A stretch of 64,000 nucleotides of DNA from Rubeoparvulum massiliense. Lineage in GTDB: Bacteria > Bacillota > Bacilli > Rubeoparvulales > Rubeoparvulaceae. The stretch's first letter is position 1. Every line of letters starts with the position of its first letter. The DNA lies in the NCBI RefSeq assembly GCF_001049895.1, contig NZ_CVPE01000006.1, positions 1,076,503 to 1,140,502 of the forward strand. Direction: 5' to 3'. Both the position numbers and the translations under genes were made by a program. Below the pieces are notes generated by a model that saw nothing but the letters and a program-made list of their open reading frames with translations, searched no databases and had not been told where the DNA came from. Shown here piece after piece: positions 35,103-45,146 of the stretch.

Positions 35103-36358
35103 AAGCGTTCGCATCCTTTATCATGAAATAGGAGGACATTAACTTGCTCTCCCTTCTGAAATCCTCTTGTACCTCCTGGTAAGATTAAAAGGGAGTTTGT
35201 TTCGCCAAGTGAAACTACAGCGCCAGATTTATCGAGGCCAGTTGAACCCACATGGAGAACGCCATCCTCGATCCATGTATAGCTACGGACAAAGCGGGTA
35301 AAAGGATTTGGCTTTGAATTATCATAGCCAAGAATTGCTTTTTCACAACAGAGATAGGGGCGTGTAGACCCACACATGGTACGAATAACCGGGCGGGCAA
35401 AGAGCTCAAACCCTACATAGCAAGCTGAAGGGTTGCCAGAGAGGCCATATAAAATTTTGCCGTTTTTCTGTGCAACGGTAGTAACACTACCTGGTCGCAT
35501 TGCCACCTTATTAAATAGCACCTCCGCCTCCATTTTTTTATAGATTTCGGGTAAGAGGTCAAAATCCCCAACTGAAACGCCACCGGTTGTAATCAGGATA
35601 TCTACTTCATCAAATGCCTTGGTAATAGCTGTATAACAGGTATCCAATTGATCAGGTAATTTACCATAATAGATCGGTTCGCCACCAACCCGTTCCACTT
35701 GAGCAGCAACCATATAAGCATTACTATTACGAATCTTGCCTGGCTGTAACGCTTCTTCTACCTCTAGCAATTCAGTCCCTGTTGCATAGATGCCTACTTT
35801 TGGTTTACGGAAGACAGAGACCTCCGCATAGCCAAAAGTGGCCAATAATGCCATAATACCTGGGTCAATGATTCTGCCTTTTTCAATTAATACAGTACCT
35901 TTTTTTGTATCCTCACCTTGAAAAGAGATACTATCCCCTGACTTGAATTGCCTTTTAACTTGAATATAAGCTTCACCATGATGTTCCACTTCTTTAGCCA
36001 ATTCAAACATGACTACCGCATCGCAGCCTTCAGGAATTAATGCACCTGTCATGATCCGAATTGCTTCACCTTTCGCGATCGGACGAGATGCAAGATGTCC
36101 TGCTCCCACCGTTTCTGTAACTTTTAGCTCCACTGGATGCTCAGAGGATGCTTCAAGCGTATCCTCTGCTCGGATTGCAAAGCCATCTAAAGGCGAACGA
36201 TCGAATGCGGGTACATCATGAGTAGCAACGAGGGTTTCAGCCAAATAGCGGTGATGGGATTGCAATATTGGTACACGCTCTACCTCCCCCTCTTTGGCAA
36301 ACTGCATAATTCGTTCTATAGCTTCTTCTACTGGAATTGCCTTTCGCCGTTCAAACAC
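35093..36358 (-). CDS. moeA: Molybdopterin molybdenumtransferase MoeA
   Basis: 421 residues. The start is a GTG at 36358, 8 nt after AAAGGTG. MoeA signatures are VPAFDRSPLDGFAIRAEDT, IMTGALIPEGCDAVVMFE, ATGTELLEVEEALQPGKIRN and TTGGVSVGDFDLLPE, plus LSGNPSACYVGFELFARP near residue 300. It inserts molybdate into adenylylated molybdopterin. With mobB it forms a two-gene unit; the earlier cofactor steps (moaA-E, mogA) and a molybdate transporter are not in the window. Confidence 0.95.
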   Translation of the reverse strand: MFERRKAIPVEEAIERIMQFAKEGEVERVPILQSHHRYLAETLVATHDVPAFDRSPLDGFAIRAEDTLEASSEHPVELKVTETVGAGHLASRPIAKGEAIRIMTGALIPEGCDAVVMFELAKEVEHHGEAYIQVKRQFKSGDSISFQGEDTKKGTVLIEKGRIIDPGIMALLATFGYAEVSVFRKPKVGIYATGTELLEVEEALQPGKIRNSNAYMVAAQVERVGGEPIYYGKLPDQLDTCYTAITKAFDEVDILITTGGVSVGDFDLLPEIYKKMEAEVLFNKVAMRPGSVTTVAQKNGKILYGLSGNPSACYVGFELFARPVIRTMCGSTRPYLCCEKAILGYDNSKPNPFTRFVRSYTWIEDGVLHVGSTGLDKSGAVVSLGETNSLLILPGGTRGFQKGEQVNVLLFHDKGCERLWT

Positions 36359-36562
36359 CTACGTCACACCTTTCCTCAAGCCTAACAACATCTGTGATCT
36401 ACACTTGTACCAACCTATGAAACATTGTTTCCTCATCCTATATTTTACAACACCATCCAGTGTAAAATCTCTTAGATTTATGAACCTTAGTCGAACTTAT
36501 TTTGAAGCTTTATCATCCTAATATTTCCACCTTGGAAGCTGGTAGTATTGGTAACTCCGTAA

Positions 36563-36603
36563 AAAGAAAGGAGGATGCTTGTAATTATGGCATCCTCCTT
36601 TTT
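36563..36603 (-). terminator. Rho-independent terminator
   Basis: AAAGGAGGATGC and GCATCCTCCTTT form a 12-bp stem 25 bp after the CcdC-like gene, followed by T-rich sequence on the minus strand. Confidence 0.88.
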
Positions 36604-36627
36604 GTATTATGTTCCACCATGTTAATC

Positions 36628-37152
36628 TTAGACTGCTTTTTCAAGGGTTAGCTCTGCCTCATGTTTTTTCAAGAGTCGCTGGTACATCAGCGCCATGGCA
36701 ACCCGCCAAGGTAAAATCATCCCAAATGCAAGGATAAAAAAGAGTCCTGCTGTTGCTTCAACTGAAATAAGTTCTCCCATAATTATCTTCATAGTCACAC
36801 GAATTAAGAGTAAACCAATTAGGATGAAAGGAAATGCTTTTGAACGTTTTAAGTAAACCGCTGTACCCATCACCTCAAAACGGGATGTAAGAATGAGTGG
36901 GATGGAAAAGAGTGTACCCACTAAAAATGACTCCAGTGCAGAAAACCAGTCTACACGGAAGATGGGAAAGAGAAACATCAAGAATCCCGTACTCATAAAG
37001 AAAGGTGGAAGGATGATTCTTTTCATTGATGTAGGTCGTTTCGCCGCCTTTAAGCGGATCACAATCACCATGGAAGCCATCATGATCCCAAATAGCGTAC
37101 TGATTATCATTAAGAGATGAGGACTTATTTGTGTATGGAAAATGCTATTCAT
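36628..37152 (-). CDS. CcdC-like membrane protein (DUF1453)
   Basis: 174 residues from the ATG at 37152, 8-9 nt after AAGGAGG; an earlier start at 37197 lacks an SD. Five membrane spans are seen, with the family segment RPTSMKRIILPPFFMSTGFL and RSKAFPFILIGLLLIRV. B. subtilis CcdC is encoded beside ccdA but is not essential for cytochrome c maturation; its role is unclear. Here it stands alone. Confidence 0.82.
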   Translation of the reverse strand: MNSIFHTQISPHLLMIISTLFGIMMASMVIVIRLKAAKRPTSMKRIILPPFFMSTGFLMFLFPIFRVDWFSALESFLVGTLFSIPLILTSRFEVMGTAVYLKRSKAFPFILIGLLLIRVTMKIIMGELISVEATAGLFFILAFGMILPWRVAMALMYQRLLKKHEAELTLEKAV

Positions 37153-37344
37153 GTTGTAAGTACCTCCTTCTAACAAGATCCAACCAACTATAATCACTTA
37201 TCATCATTATAACAGTGTTTATGATAAGTATAAACATTTTCGAATCAACTTTATCGTTAGCCTTGGATATTGCTAAGGTGTGGAAGGTACCCCATCATAT
37301 TATGAATAGCCTATGGAATCGCTTTCTCATAATAAGCTCATGGT

Positions 37345-38562
37345 TTAGCCAATCATTTTCCAACGTTCTTCAAGTCCTTGGAGTTCATCATAGAGAACTT
37401 CCAAGGTGGCTGCTAGCTCACGATTGGTAATGGTCAATGGCGGAAGGAAACGGAGAATCCGTTTTTGGGTGACATTGATCAAAAAACCACGTTGGACAAG
37501 GCGCTTTTGTATGAGAGCTACTTCTTCTGGAGGAAGTGACATCACCACGCCCATCATCATTCCTAAGCCCCGAACCTCTTCGACATGAGGAAATTCCTGC
37601 TGCATCTTTTCTAAACCTTCACGGAAGTAGGCAGCCTTCCGCCCTACTTCTTGGAGAAAATCTCCTGATAGGATAAAGCGAATAGCTGCATTCCCTAAGG
37701 CTGCGCTCACAGGTGAAGGTGCAAAGGTAGAGCCATGATCACCAGACTGGAAGAGATCCTGTAGTTCCTTCCCTGCAATAATCCCACCTAAAGGTAATCC
37801 TCCACCTACACCTTTCCCAAAGAAGATTAAATTCGGGGTAATGCCCGCATGTTGATAAGCAAAGAGCTTGCCTGTTCGTCCCATTCCAGTCTGAATCTCA
37901 TCCACAGCCAATAAAACACCATGTTGGCGACAGAGCTGCTCTGCTCCTTGTAAAAATTCTGTTGTTAGAGGAACAATACCACCAAAGCCTTGCACGGGTT
38001 CTACTAGGAAGGCCACTGGCTTTTCTGTTTGTAATATTTTCTCCAGTTCCTCTAGGTGATTCGGTGTCACCTCAAAGATTGGAATATTAGGAACAGGATA
38101 ATCCTGATAGACCGAGGCTTGCCGTGTCATCCTCATCGCTCCAAAGCTACGGCCATGGAAGCTATTCTTCAATACTACAATTCCATTTTGGCCTTCATGA
38201 CCATGACAGCGCCACTTATGTAAGAGCTTCAGGGCAGCATCGGTGGCTTCCGTTCCAGAATTGGCAAAAAAGACTTTGCCAGGAATGGAATGATCCACAA
38301 GCATCTTGGCTAAGTGGAGCGCAGGAGGATTGTAGAATTGATTGGAGAGATGGAGATAGTGCTCACCTTGCTCATGAAATGCTTCTAATAGGACAGGATG
38401 ATGATGACCTAAGAGGTTCACCGCAAGTCCTGTAAAAAGATCAAGATAGGCATTACCATCTATATCATATAAGTAATTTCCTTCTCCACGCTCAATGATC
38501 ATGGGTAAACGATGATATGTGTTCATGAGATACTGCTCATCTAGTTGTTCTAACTCGTCCAC
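37345..38562 (-). CDS. Class III PLP aminotransferase, acetylornithine aminotransferase-like
   Basis: 405 residues from a GTG at 38562 with GGGAG upstream. The architecture is that of the ArgD/RocD/GabT family: LDLFTGLAVNLLGHHHPVLL, FFANSGTEATDAALKLL, SFHGRSFGAMRMT, and LAVDEIQTGMGRTGKLFAY. The PLP lysine is in FFGKGVGGGLPLGG near residue 250. The best guess is an N-acetylornithine aminotransferase (ArgD) for arginine synthesis, but there is no arg operon around it and a related substrate (ornithine or 4-aminobutyrate) is possible. The 5' region holds a candidate leader ORF and hairpin. Confidence 0.8.
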   Translation of the reverse strand: MDELEQLDEQYLMNTYHRLPMIIERGEGNYLYDIDGNAYLDLFTGLAVNLLGHHHPVLLEAFHEQGEHYLHLSNQFYNPPALHLAKMLVDHSIPGKVFFANSGTEATDAALKLLHKWRCHGHEGQNGIVVLKNSFHGRSFGAMRMTRQASVYQDYPVPNIPIFEVTPNHLEELEKILQTEKPVAFLVEPVQGFGGIVPLTTEFLQGAEQLCRQHGVLLAVDEIQTGMGRTGKLFAYQHAGITPNLIFFGKGVGGGLPLGGIIAGKELQDLFQSGDHGSTFAPSPVSAALGNAAIRFILSGDFLQEVGRKAAYFREGLEKMQQEFPHVEEVRGLGMMMGVVMSLPPEEVALIQKRLVQRGFLINVTQKRILRFLPPLTITNRELAATLEVLYDELQGLEERWKMIG

Positions 38563-38657
38563 GGAGACTTACTCCCTTCCATTACCATGATATTCGCCAT
38601 TATTTCCACTGATTTAATTACCATAAGCCTTGCGAATTATGTAAATCGCCTCCTTTA

Positions 38658-38702
38658 TTATGAAGCGCTTATCGCTTCAGAGACAAAGGAAATTTCTCTC
38701 AT
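38658..38702 (-). CDS. Candidate 14-residue leader peptide upstream of the aminotransferase gene
   Basis: AAAGGAG is spaced 9 nt before an ATG that reads MREISFVSEAISAS and stops. The last codons lie in a perfect hairpin (TGAAGCG-ATAAG-CGCTTCA), and directly after the stop there is a strong AAAGGAGG (38649-38656) with no ordinary start codon behind it. The peptide could regulate the aminotransferase gene about 95 bp downstream. No codon enrichment points to a particular amino acid. Confidence 0.3.
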   Translation of the reverse strand: MREISFVSEAISAS

Positions 38703-38815
38703 ATCATTGTACTCCTTTCGGCTTAAAAATTCATGTTCCATCTCATGCTAAAAGGGCTCATGAGGTCATGCTGATGTGGGAACGCTAATCCTAACATCAT
38801 CCTAGGAGGAATCCA

Positions 38816-39082
38816 ATGCAGATCTGTCCCATATGTAATGGTATTGAATTAATTCATTTAGCTTGTCCTCATTGTGGTGCCCTCATGGAGGAACATGGAA
38901 AAGTAAGCGACTACTATGCTCCCTATAGTCCTTATCGAGAGATTAGTCATGTTCAAACTTTAGAAGGTTCGGACCCTATCCATCTCCTCTACTGTAATCA
39001 CTATTATCACTGCCCCCATTGCCAGCATTTTCTCACCTATTCAGCGAAGCAATTCGCTTCGCCTTTTGCCCCGATGGTCTAA
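38816..39082 (+). CDS. Small zinc-ribbon protein
   Basis: 88 residues; SD TAGGAGGA is 6-7 nt before ATG. Two zinc-knuckle pairs frame the protein: CPICNG plus CPHCG at the N-terminus and C-N-H plus CPHCQH near residue 65. Between them is a polar segment with tyrosines (SDYYAPYSPYREIS). This arrangement fits a structural zinc site. Small proteins of this type are conserved in Bacillales without known function. It is divergent from the aminotransferase gene and convergent with mnmA. Confidence 0.75.
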   Translation: MQICPICNGIELIHLACPHCGALMEEHGKVSDYYAPYSPYREISHVQTLEGSDPIHLLYCNHYYHCPHCQHFLTYSAKQFASPFAPMV

Positions 39083-39126
39083 AGAAATATCACCGGAACT
39101 GCTTAACTGGCAACTAGGCAACTGAT

Positions 39127-40288
<1,162 letters not shown>

Positions 40289-40342
40289 TTATCTTATCAT
40301 TGTACAACACTTCATCTTTGAATCAAACATTAGAAAAAGATA

Positions 40343-40371
40343 TTGACATATGGGTACATGACTGCTATAGT
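40343..40371 (+). promoter_or_regulatory. Promoter of the met operon
   Basis: A perfect TTGACA, 17-nt spacer, then TATAGT, about 35 bp upstream of the riboswitch aptamer. Confidence 0.85.
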
Positions 40372-40405
40372 GTAAACCATATTAACAATTGAATGATAAT
40401 ACGTA

Positions 40406-40522
40406 ATCTCTTATCGAGAGAGGTGGAGGGACTGGCCCGATGAAGCCCAGCAACCATCAAGCCTACACGCTTGAAAGGTGCTAATTCCTGCAGAATGTTA
40501 CGATTCTGACAGATGAGAGGGT
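40406..40522 (+). promoter_or_regulatory. SAM-I (S-box) riboswitch
   Basis: The conserved core reads GAGAGAGGTGGAGGGACTGG, then CCCGATGAAGCCCAGCAACC, and later AAGGTGCTAATTCCTGC. P1 is formed by CTCTTATC and GATGAGAG. It precedes a strong terminator and metNIQ, so SAM binding should terminate transcription. Confidence 0.96.
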
Positions 40523-40539
40523 TTCGTTTCGTGTGAACG

Positions 40540-40574
40540 CTTCCCGTCTGATTTGTCAGACGGGAAGTTTTTTT
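40540..40574 (+). terminator. Riboswitch-controlled terminator
   Basis: CTTCCCGTCTG-ATTTGT-CAGACGGGAAG is followed by seven T residues. It is the expression platform of the S-box. Confidence 0.95.
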
Positions 40575-40615
40575 GATCAGCATGAGTCAACAATATAAAG
40601 TAAGGAAGTGGGAAG

Positions 40616-41389
40616 ATGATACAGCTAAGCAACGTCAGTAAAACCTATCAGCGAAAAGGCGAATCCTTCCATGCCCTTCAGGATATCTCCCTCACTATTG
40701 AGGATGGCGAAATTTTTGGCATCATCGGAAAGAGTGGCGCAGGAAAAAGTACGTTGATACGCTTGATCAATCGCCTTGAAGAGGTAAGCACCGGTGATAT
40801 ATGGATCGATAACATCCATTTAGAAACACTGCGAAGAAAGGAATTGCAACAGCTTCGTCAATCTATCGGAATGATCTTCCAACATTTCAACTTGCTCTGG
40901 TCCCGTACTGTGGCGGAAAATATCTCTTTCCCACTGGAGATTGCCAAGGTTCCAAAGGATGTAAGAACAGCACGAATTCAGGAATTAATCTCATTGGTTG
41001 GTCTAACTGGTAAGGAAGACGCCTATCCTGCAGAACTGAGTGGTGGTCAAAAGCAACGGGTAGGGATTGCGAGGGCACTGGCCAATAATCCAAAAATTCT
41101 TTTAAGTGATGAAGCCACCTCTGCTCTTGATCCCAAAACCACCCAAGACATCCTTCAACTATTGAAGCAGATTCAAAAAAAGACTGGGATCACCGTCGTT
41201 CTTATCACCCATGAGATGGATGTAGTAAAAAGTATCTGCGATCGCATCGCTGTTATCGATCATGGAAGAATTGTAGAGATGGGTCCGACACGAGATATCA
41301 TTCAAGCACCTCAACACGGTGTTACGCAACAACTCTTAGCAGACTCCATTCTACCTAATAAATGGGAAGAAGGAGGGATAGAAGGATGA
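40616..41389 (+). CDS. metN: Methionine importer ATPase MetN, short form without the NIL domain
   Basis: 257 residues. Walker A GKSGAGKST is near residue 39, the signature is [16 protein letters not shown], Walker B ILLSDEATSALDP, and the switch His is in VLITHEMDVV. MetN proteins normally have about 340 residues with a C-terminal NIL/ACT domain that binds methionine and shuts the importer from inside. Here the protein stops right after the ABC domain (QQLLADSILPNKWEE), and the ATGA overlap with metI shows that the short end is genuine. Feedback would then rest on the riboswitch. Confidence 0.93.
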   Translation: MIQLSNVSKTYQRKGESFHALQDISLTIEDGEIFGIIGKSGAGKSTLIRLINRLEEVSTGDIWIDNIHLETLRRKELQQLRQSIGMIFQHFNLLWSRTVAENISFPLEIAKVPKDVRTARIQELISLVGLTGKEDAYPAELSGGQKQRVGIARALANNPKILLSDEATSALDPKTTQDILQLLKQIQKKTGITVVLITHEMDVVKSICDRIAVIDHGRIVEMGPTRDIIQAPQHGVTQQLLADSILPNKWEEGGIEG

Positions 41390-42042
41390 CTTGGAATATC
41401 TTATGGGATGCTACCTTAGATACGCTCTATATGCTATTTAGTTCAACCCTCTTTGCTACCTTAATCGGAATCCCCTTAGGCATCCTACTCTTCATGAGCA
41501 ACCCTGAGCTGGGGATGTATAAAGGATGGGGTGCTCAGATAATCCATCGTATAAGCGGATTACTTGTCAATCTCTTCCGGTCCATTCCTTTTATTATCTT
41601 GATTCTACTTTTGATTCCTGTAACACGTTGGCTCGTACAGACCAGTGTTGGTCCTACAGCAGCCATCATTCCCTTGGTGGTAGGTGCTGCGCCCTTTGTT
41701 GCACGCCTTGTTGAGACCTCCTTACGTGAAGTGAATAAGGGTGTCATTGAAGCAGCGGAATCTATGGGTGCTAGTCGCTGGAACATCATCTGGAAGGTGC
41801 TTCTACCAGAGGCTCGACCAGGGATCATCTCCGGTATCACAGTCACCATGGTCAATTTAGTGGGTTTTACTGCCATGGCAGGTGTGGTAGGAGCCGGTGG
41901 TTTAGGCGATTTGGCCATTCGCTTTGGTTACTATGCCTTTGATTATAAAACCACGTTGATTACCACCCTCATCCTTGTCATTCTTGTTCAATTGATTCAG
42001 ATGAGCGGTGATTTCATAGTAAAAAAAATTGATAAAAGATAG
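41386..42042 (+). CDS. metI: Methionine importer permease MetI
   Basis: 218 residues from the ATG at 41386, overlapping the metN stop by 4 bp, with AGGAGGG 8 nt upstream. Five membrane spans and the MetI EAA loop (GVIEAAESMGASRWNIIWKV) are present, with VNLFRSIPFIILILLLIPVTR near the N-terminal half. It forms the homodimeric channel of the D/L-methionine importer. Confidence 0.95.
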   Translation: MTWNILWDATLDTLYMLFSSTLFATLIGIPLGILLFMSNPELGMYKGWGAQIIHRISGLLVNLFRSIPFIILILLLIPVTRWLVQTSVGPTAAIIPLVVGAAPFVARLVETSLREVNKGVIEAAESMGASRWNIIWKVLLPEARPGIISGITVTMVNLVGFTAMAGVVGAGGLGDLAIRFGYYAFDYKTTLITTLILVILVQLIQMSGDFIVKKIDKR

Positions 42043-42053
42043 GAGTGTTCAAA

Positions 42054-42929
42054 ATGAAGAAAAAATGGGTATTATTTGGTCTTACTTTTCTATTAATCGT
42101 TGCCTCTCTTGGACTGGCTGGTTGCGGAAGCGACAAAGCTACGAGCAGTGATAATAAAGAGACCGCAGCATCAGAAAAAGCAGACGCTGGCTCTCAAGAG
42201 GTGGTTACCATAAAAGTGGGTGCCACACCAGTCCCTCATTCCGAGATCCTAGAAAATGTTGTTAAACCATTGTTGGAAGCAGAAGGGGTTAAGCTGGAAG
42301 TCATTACCTATCAGGACTATGTACTACCCAATCAAAATCTCAATGACAAAGAGATCGATGCCAACTTCTTCCAACACATCCCTTACCTCGAAGACTTTAG
42401 TGCAAAGCATAATCTAGCCATTGATTGGGCAGCGAAGGTTCATCTTGAGCCCATGGGCATCTATTCCAAAAAGGTTGAAGACCTGAACCAAGTCAAAGAT
42501 GGCGCAAAGGTAGCTGTTCCTAATGACCCTTCCAACCTAGGTCGTGCTTTGTTACTACTTGAAAAAGCTGACCTTCTCACCTTGAAAGAGGGCGCTGGTA
42601 TTGCCGCAACTGAATTGGATATTACCGATTCCAAGGTATCCGTTGTTCCCATGGATGCAGCCATGCTTCCTCGTAACCTCGAAGATGTGGAGCTTGCAGT
42701 CATCAATACCAACTTTGCCATCCCTGCTGGCTTAAATCCATTGAATGATGCCCTCTTCCTTGAAGAGAAGGATTCTCCTTATGCCAATGTACTGGCCATT
42801 CGTAAAGGTGATGAAACACGTCCGGAAATCGAAAAATTGATCAATGCCATCACCTCGGAGGATGTAGCCAAATATATCAATGAGAAATATGAGGGTGCTA
42901 TCCTTCCAGCCATTGAGGTTCGCCAATAA
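42054..42929 (+). CDS. metQ: Methionine-binding lipoprotein MetQ
   Basis: 291 residues from the ATG at 42054; AGGAG is 8-9 nt upstream. The lipobox is LGLAGCGSD. The NlpA/MetQ domain is recognised from VGATPVPHSEILE, DANFFQHIPYLEDF, HLEPMGIYSKKV and VPNDPSNLGRALLLLE. It captures methionine outside the membrane for MetNI. It is the last gene of the SAM-riboswitch operon. Confidence 0.95.
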   Translation: MKKKWVLFGLTFLLIVASLGLAGCGSDKATSSDNKETAASEKADAGSQEVVTIKVGATPVPHSEILENVVKPLLEAEGVKLEVITYQDYVLPNQNLNDKEIDANFFQHIPYLEDFSAKHNLAIDWAAKVHLEPMGIYSKKVEDLNQVKDGAKVAVPNDPSNLGRALLLLEKADLLTLKEGAGIAATELDITDSKVSVVPMDAAMLPRNLEDVELAVINTNFAIPAGLNPLNDALFLEEKDSPYANVLAIRKGDETRPEIEKLINAITSEDVAKYINEKYEGAILPAIEVRQ

Positions 42930-43021
42930 TCATGCTTCCCGATACTTGTACCCTCCCCAATCCTTCACATTTTCGTTACAATGAGGAAAAGAGCATGGAA
43001 TACGATGGGGAGTGATACAAG

Positions 43022-43336
43022 ATGGAGCATCACTTTCAATATGATGAACGACTCGGGGTCTCCCTTCCACGATTAGAGCAGGAATGGAGATCCTACACGA
43101 GTCAAGAACAAGGCTTGATCATTGAACTTTGGCAGCAACAGCGTGCCAAAATTCCAGAACGAATCTACGCCATGGAGCAAAGCATCAAGGAGCAGCAACA
43201 ACTACTCCAAGAGGAAGAGAACTTTCAGCGCTCCTGCGAGATAAACCGTGAAATTGCCAAGTTAGCCAGCATCATTCATGACTTACAGATTCTTTTTCGC
43301 GAGGATCCAGAGTTATGGGCCAATGATGAGCAATGA
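43022..43336 (+). CDS. Small helical unknown protein
   Basis: 104 residues; GGGGAGTGA precedes ATG. The protein is almost fully helical with Gln/Glu-rich coiled-coil stretches (MEQSIKEQQQLLQEEENF) and no membrane span. It lies about 90 bp behind metQ with its own TACAAT-like element, so it may or may not be part of the met transcript. A terminator follows. No family recognised. Confidence 0.65.
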   Translation: MEHHFQYDERLGVSLPRLEQEWRSYTSQEQGLIIELWQQQRAKIPERIYAMEQSIKEQQQLLQEEENFQRSCEINREIAKLASIIHDLQILFREDPELWANDEQ

Positions 43337-43352
43337 AGCGAATACAGAAAGA

Positions 43353-43392
43353 CAAAGATCGGATAGCCATTCGTTATCTGATCTTTGCCTTT
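43353..43392 (+). terminator. Rho-independent terminator
   Basis: CAAAGATCGGATA pairs with TTATCTGATCTTTG with one mismatch, followed by a T-rich tail, just after the small helical gene. Confidence 0.8.
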
Positions 43393-43447
43393 TATAATAT
43401 CCTTGCTCCTCAAATATAAAAAATATTCAATATTTATAGGTCCATAC

Positions 43448-44233
43448 AATAAAAAATCCTTTACAATGGAAAGACAGGTGGTTCCTGTCCAAATCCAACG
43501 TAAAGGATCGTTCACATGGACAAGGATACACTAATTTCGTCATTTGGTAAATGGATTTCTCCCATCAATTTTGACTTTTTTGATGAACAGGTCATAATAC
43601 GGAACCTTGACTACTACACAAAAAAGATAACGACAGAAACTTACTTGAAATTGATGCTTCTCGCTCAGCTATCGCGACGGAATCGTGAAATTCCATCGGA
43701 TGTGATGACCATAATATTCTTCCAACTGGTCAGTAAAATAAAGGCTTTCCATCAAAAGACCCAACCATCCATGCCATTGAATATCATTGATTCAACTACT
43801 ATCCCGTTGAATTTAGGGAAGTATGCTTGGGCGGATTTTCGGAAGACGAAGGCAGGAATCAAAGTCCATCTACGCTTAGTAATGATGGACCAACACATGA
43901 CCTATCCTGACCAACTCACGATTACACCCGCTAAAGAACACGATCGCGGGCAATTGGAAGTTCTCATCGATGACAAGAACGCGACGTATGTGTTTGATCA
44001 AGGGTACATCGACTACGAACGCTTTGATCGTATGACGGATAACTGCTATTTTTTCGTGTCCCGTTTGAAAGCCAATGCCATCACTCATCCCATTAAATCC
44101 TTTGACACCGGTGAAAATACTAAGATCCTTTCAGATCAACTGGTTGAAGCAGTATGTGAAGATTAAAACGTTCTATGGTAAAAGTGAGAGAATCAATAAG
44201 CAAAATATTCTATCCTTATTTATGCAACACTAG
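43448..44233 (+). mobile_element. Decayed IS4-family insertion sequence (left part and fused tail)
   Basis: The left end holds a large inverted structure: ATCCTTTAC (43456-43464) pairs with GTAAAGGAT (43500-43508), enclosing a smaller GACAGG/CCTGTC hairpin. The outer stem hides the transposase SD (AAAGGA), a known IS4-family device against read-through expression. The left boundary is approximate and no right terminal repeat was found. The transposase has lost its central and C-terminal core. Confidence 0.75.
43516..44233 (+). pseudogene. IS4-family transposase, internally deleted and frameshifted
   Basis: The first 208 or so residues (MDKDTLISSFGKWISP...) carry the first DDE region, DSTTIPLNLGKYAW with the catalytic Asp, and the second, VFDQGYIDYERFD. 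After ILSDQLVE the frame ends at 44166. In the +1 frame from 44150 the typical transposase tail QYVKIKTFYGKSE continues, then diverges and stops at 44231-44233. The normal 100 or more residues with the YREK motif and catalytic Glu between these points are missing, so it is inactive. A full-length protein would have about 370 residues. Confidence 0.85.
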
Positions 44234-44257
44234 TGAATTGTACTATATCATTTATTT

Positions 44258-45028
44258 TCATTTATTTCGTTCATCATGAATTTCATCTAACCATCCTGTG
44301 ACTCTTTCTTTTTCTTCATTCGTTAATGGTATGTCTAGTAAAGCTTCTAATTTTTTCTCTGCCTCATCTAAATTACCATTGAATATCAACGCTTTACAAT
44401 ATTCGATTTTAATATGAACATTGTCTGGATCAAGTTTTAAGTATTTTTGATAATATTCAATTGATTTCGTATATTCATGGATAAACACATTTAGATTTCC
44501 AAGTCGTTCCAAAACACCTTGCTTCAAACTTTTACTATGATATTTTGATTCCATTTCTTCTAGTACAGCAATTGCGGTATCATACTCTTCTAAGCTTAAG
44601 TATGCATCTACCATTTTATGATAAACAATATAGTCTAAGGCGCTCTCTTCTTGTGTAATACTAAAATAAGCATGGTAATAATCTAATGATTCTTGAAATT
44701 GATCTAATGAATAATATGAGTATCCCATATTATAATAGATAGACTGAAGATCCTTGTAATCTGGTGCTCTTTCAAGTAACAAAGTAAATGTATCAATGCT
44801 ATCCTTGAATCGGTCTAATTTTATCTCAGAAATTGCCTTATAATATAAACTATTTTCAGTTAGATTTTTCTCTGGTATATTTTCATATATCCTTAAGACT
44901 TCCTTATATTCTTCTTTCTTAAATAAGGCTTCTCCTTGAGATTCTATCGTTTCCATGCCAGCCTTCTGCGGAACATTACAACCAGATAAAAACAATATCA
45001 TGCAGACAATTATTATTCTTTTCAACAT
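44258..45028 (-). CDS. TPR-repeat lipoprotein of unknown function
   Basis: 256 residues. The lipobox is MILFLSGCNVPQ. About five tetratricopeptide-like repeats follow (for example YYNMGYSYYSLDQFQESLDY, AYLSLEEYDTAIAVLEEM, IEYYQKYLKLDPDNVHIK). TPR lipoproteins act as protein-binding scaffolds on the outer membrane face. The gene is clearly more AT-rich than its surroundings and lies between the two IS elements, divergent from the secreted protein gene, which suggests acquired DNA. The partner is unknown. Confidence 0.82.
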   Translation of the reverse strand: MLKRIIIVCMILFLSGCNVPQKAGMETIESQGEALFKKEEYKEVLRIYENIPEKNLTENSLYYKAISEIKLDRFKDSIDTFTLLLERAPDYKDLQSIYYNMGYSYYSLDQFQESLDYYHAYFSITQEESALDYIVYHKMVDAYLSLEEYDTAIAVLEEMESKYHSKSLKQGVLERLGNLNVFIHEYTKSIEYYQKYLKLDPDNVHIKIEYCKALIFNGNLDEAEKKLEALLDIPLTNEEKERVTGWLDEIHDERNK

Positions 45029-45146
45029 ATTGCACCTCTTAATTTACCGTTTTTTATATTATTCCTATTATACCACATTTTATGATATGAGGATTACAAG
45101 CCTTATGTCAATATTAGACAAGCTGATAAAGTGAGGGAGGTATATT

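Noticed and set aside
38592-38624. A 24-residue ORF overlapping the aminotransferase start
   Set aside because: The nearest SD is about 24 nt away, too far for initiation.
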